This document shows positions 17,450 to 19,468 of a stretch of DNA of 19,468 nt, in pieces. The notes beneath the pieces are model-generated. The model worked only from the letters and a program-made list of their open reading frames with translations. It was not told where the DNA came from and did no database searches. Within the stretch, counting starts at the first letter, position 1. Every line of letters begins with the position of its first letter. This DNA is from CAZQSL01 sp964595945 (GTDB lineage Bacteria > UBP15 > UBA6099 > JAJRTR01), in contig CAZQSL010000066.1 of NCBI GenBank assembly GCA_964595945.1, forward strand, positions 1 through 19,468, written 5' to 3'. The translations under genes and the position numbers were made by a program.

Positions 17450-17629
17450 TTCGTCTGATGCTCGTTACTTGTCCCTACCGCATGTCAAATATTGAGCTTG
17501 ATAACAACTGCGAGGGCCATAAAATCAACGCAATTGAAGAATTATGATTATGAATGAAGCATATCACATTTTTGGTAGTGAATAAAGGCTGAAAATTGGG
17601 AATATTTGAGTGGTTTAATGTAGGGAATT

Positions 17630-17649
17630 CTCCGGAATTCATTCCGGGG
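17630..17649. repeat. REP-like hairpin, copy 1
   Basis: CTCCGGAATTCATTCCGGGG folds on itself with one T-G pair. It differs from copy 2 at positions 2, 8 and 13 of 20. Confidence 0.65.
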
Positions 17650-17663
17650 TCGGAATCCTTTCG

Positions 17664-17700
17664 GTCATTGTCTGCATTATAATCGACAGAATGCAATGAC
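17664..17700. repeat. Inverted repeat between the two REP-like hairpins
   Basis: GTCATTG (17664-17670) pairs with CAATGAC (17694-17700), with further TCTG/CAGA complementarity inside. It lies centrally between the two REP-like copies, as in bacterial interspersed mosaic elements. Confidence 0.45.
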
Positions 17701-17712
17701 GCCGACGAGATA

Positions 17713-17732
17713 CCCCGGACTTCAGTCCGGGG
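17713..17732. repeat. REP-like hairpin, copy 2
   Basis: CCCCGGACTTCAGTCCGGGG is a perfect palindrome with an effective 4-nt loop. Relative to copy 1, the pair at positions 8/13 changes from A-T to C-G and position 2 from T to C, so pairing is kept. Confidence 0.65.
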
Positions 17733-17757
17733 AGAGTTCATTTGACAGTCCCTCCTG

Positions 17758-17967
17758 ACTTCATCGACAATGGACATTCTCAACACAATGTACCCCAAAG
17801 TCGTGAGAAATGGATTTGTGATAATCGACGACTACGCACTCAAAGGATGCCGCGAGGCTGTGCATGACTTCCGCGAGCTACATGGAACCAGCGACGAAAT
17901 CATGAGCATTCACAGCTACGGGGTTTTCTGGCGAAAATCGACAGAATCACATCAAGAGACAAAGTGA
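17758..17967 (+). pseudogene. C-terminal stump of a TylF/MycF-type methyltransferase
   Basis: The translation STMDILNTMYPKV, NGFVIIDDYALKGCREAVHDF and GVFWRK matches the C-terminal end of the macrocin-O-methyltransferase (TylF) family, including the metal/active-site IIDDY segment. Only about 70 residues remain of a family normally near 220-270. In-frame TGA at 17743 and the REP-like element directly upstream mark the break. An ATG at 17770 is open, but a protein lacking the SAM-binding core would not be a methyltransferase. It probably derives from a sugar-modifying gene of a polysaccharide cluster. Confidence 0.7.
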
Positions 17968-17980
17968 ACACGGATCACGA

Positions 17981-19298
17981 ATGATGGCCCAAAAAATTAG
18001 TTTCATATCATGTGTCAACAACGATGGGTACTACTCGAAATGTCGCAGACACATCGAGAAACTCGTCATACCAGATGGTTTTGTGGTTGAGATAATTCCC
18101 GTGCGTGGAGCCACCTGCATGACAAGTGGCTACAACTCCGCGATGATCTCATCCGACGCAAAGTTCAAGGTATACCTTCATCAGGATACATATATCACAG
18201 ATAAGTTGTTGCTTATGAAGAGCTCATAGCCACTTTCACGAAGAATCCATCAATCGGGATGATCGGGGTAATTGGCTCAGCGGACACGCCAGACGGTGTG
18301 TGGTGGAACGGGACTAATAAATACGGGATGGTAAAAGAGAGACGCAGACGAAGAGCCCACACTCTGCAGTTTAAGAGCGTTGGCGATGGTAGTTTCCAAG
18401 AAGTCACCATCGTGGACGGTCTAATACTGGCGACACAATACGATATATCGTGGAACGAGGACGTGTTTGACGGCTGGCACTTTTACGATGCATCACAATG
18501 CGCGGAGTTTCGAAAGGCTGGCTATAAGGTTGCTGTGATCGGTCAGACATCACCAATGTGTCTTCACGACTGTGGTAAAGTTATCAACATGAACGGATTT
18601 GAACACTACAGAAGCAAATACTTTGAAGAGTACGGAGAAAGCGCTATGACGCACAACTCACAGACAGGGAAAACACCCGGAAATCCGGTTGCGCAATACT
18701 ATGACTCTGAGCGGCGAGACGTGCTGGCCTGCATCCCCGGGAAACCCAAACGCATACTTGAGATAGGATGCGCCAGGGGAACTTCGGACGGGTTATGAAG
18801 AATGAGTTCGGGGCTCATGTCACTGGGGTCGAGGTATTCGAGGACGTAGCACTTGAAGCAAGAGAAAAACTTGACCGCGTGATAATCTCAAGCGCAGAGA
18901 CTCCTGGACTCTTTGACGAGTTCAAGGAAGAGTTTGATCTGGTTGTTGCCAACGATGTCCTGGAGCACCTGCTTGATCCCTGGACGTTGGTCGCCCGTCT
19001 GAAAAACACCTTAAATAGCGGCGGTTACATGGTTGCAAGTATACCAAATGTTAGATTTGTAGCTAAACATCTGGTACTTCGCGGCAACTGGAACTATGTA
19101 GATGCCGGTGTTCTCGACCGCACTCATCTGAGGTTTTTTACAAGGAAATCGATGATCGAAATGTTCACCAATGCTGGATACAGCGTGGAGCGTGTAGAAG
19201 GACTAACAAAACCTAAAAAACCATATAAGAAACTGCTGATGGCCATGTTTGGTGATTTTAGGACGATTCAGTATTGTATCGTAGCGAGAAAACCATAA
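17981..19298 (+). pseudogene. StrF-like glycosyltransferase / SAM-methyltransferase fusion broken by two frameshifts
   Basis: Three successive reading frames encode one protein of about 440 residues. Frame 1 (from 17981) reads KISFISCVNN...GATCMTSGYN...VYLHQD, the start of a StrF-type (Glyco_tranf_2_5) domain. After a -1 shift near 18206-18214, YEELIATFTKNPSIGMIGVIG and the WWNG and EDVFDGWHFYD segments continue it, followed by RILEIGCARG, motif I of a class I methyltransferase. After a second -1 shift in the G-run near 18776-18780, NFGRVMKNEFGAHVTGVE, LVVANDVLEH, GGYMVASIPN and LRFFTRKSM complete the methyltransferase. Homology is continuous across both breaks, so this is a recently damaged gene or contains sequencing errors. 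GT/MTase fusions of this order are known from polysaccharide loci. Confidence 0.8.
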
Positions 19299-19358
19299 TT
19301 TCTGTAATTAACTCCAATACTGCTTACTTAACGACAATGCAATAGAAAAGGTTTGCCA

Positions 19359-19468
19359 ATGAGGCAGGGTGAAGGGAATTTGCTGACAAGGGCCATTTGC
19401 TCATTTTTCTTTTTATGCGTTGCGCCGCCGGGCTGTGGCGATGGGCTGGGCCGAGGAAGATGTTGTGG
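19359..19468 (+). CDS. Start of an unknown, possibly exported, protein (3' end outside window)
   Basis: ATG 19359 has AGAAAAGG seven bases upstream and opens a frame to the window end. The 36 visible codons give a basic start, a hydrophobic stretch (AICSFFFLCVA) and then APPGCGDG, which resembles a signal peptide. The residues before the cysteine do not fit a canonical lipobox. Too little is present to name a family. Confidence 0.35.
   Translation, partial: MRQGEGNLLTRAICSFFFLCVAPPGCGDGLGRGRCC

Larger units (their letters stand above)
17450..17757. other. Intergenic region after the atp operon with REP-like hairpins
   Basis: About 300 bp without a credible gene. The first 180 bases are AT-rich and show nothing I recognise. 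The last 130 bases hold two related GC-rich hairpins around a third inverted repeat. The only long ORF, on the minus strand, is largely a translation of these repeats. Confidence 0.7.

Noticed and set aside
17475..17798. 107-codon minus-strand ORF after atpC
   Set aside because: Much of its translation comes from the REP-like hairpins; this is typical spurious coding over palindromic repeats.
18203..18785. Programmed -1 frameshifting in the GT/methyltransferase gene
   Set aside because: Both shifts are in the -1 direction, but neither site has an X-XXY-YYZ slippery heptamer in the right frame.
18259..19298. Two separate genes: a glycosyltransferase-like gene (18259-18798) and a methyltransferase gene (18768-19298)
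   Set aside because: Each begins or ends in the middle of a conserved domain, and the homology continues across the frame changes, so one broken gene is the simpler reading.

Overview
The window is a chromosomal segment of about 50% GC from a bacterium whose phylum I cannot fix from sequence alone. The protein styles (TPR-fused polytopic glycosyltransferases, an F-type ATP synthase whose a subunit has a long polar N-terminus, REP-like hairpins) suggest a diderm, deep-branching or uncultured lineage, perhaps near the PVC/FCB groups. That is an inference only. Every supportable gene is on the + strand.

Region 1 (1-8184) is a tightly packed cell-surface glycan cluster. It holds a 5'-truncated polytopic protein with C-terminal TPRs, a DPM1-like family 2 glycosyltransferase, a TMTC/PMT-like GT-C protein with TPRs, an O-antigen-ligase-like protein with TPRs, and another GT-C-type membrane protein. 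Genes 1-4 overlap or abut by a few bases, so they are probably translationally coupled. A reasonable model is that the GT2 enzyme makes a polyprenyl-phosphate sugar, the GT-C proteins use it outside the cytoplasm, and the ligase-like protein transfers the product to an acceptor.

Region 2 (8185-9677) is a gap with three inverted repeats, a possible promoter and one recognisable gene, a YkgJ-type cysteine-cluster protein. It is followed by about 550 bp with only doubtful small ORFs.

Region 3 (9678-17449) is a complete ATP synthase operon in the order atpZ-atpI-atpB-atpE-atpF-atpH-atpA-atpG-atpD-atpC. The c subunit has a proton-type, not sodium-type, site. Two features stand out. atpG has no ATG, GTG, TTG or CTG that could give its conserved N-terminus and appears to start at ATT behind a strong Shine-Dalgarno. 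Strong intergenic hairpins occur at c->b, alpha->gamma and beta->epsilon, the junctions where a multi-copy subunit is followed by a low-copy one and a spacer separates them.

Region 4 (17450-19468) is an accessory, decaying surface-polysaccharide region. It has a pair of REP-like hairpins with compensatory base changes, the C-terminal stump of a TylF-type methyltransferase, a StrF-like glycosyltransferase/SAM-methyltransferase fusion broken by two -1 frameshifts, and the start of another gene running off the right edge.
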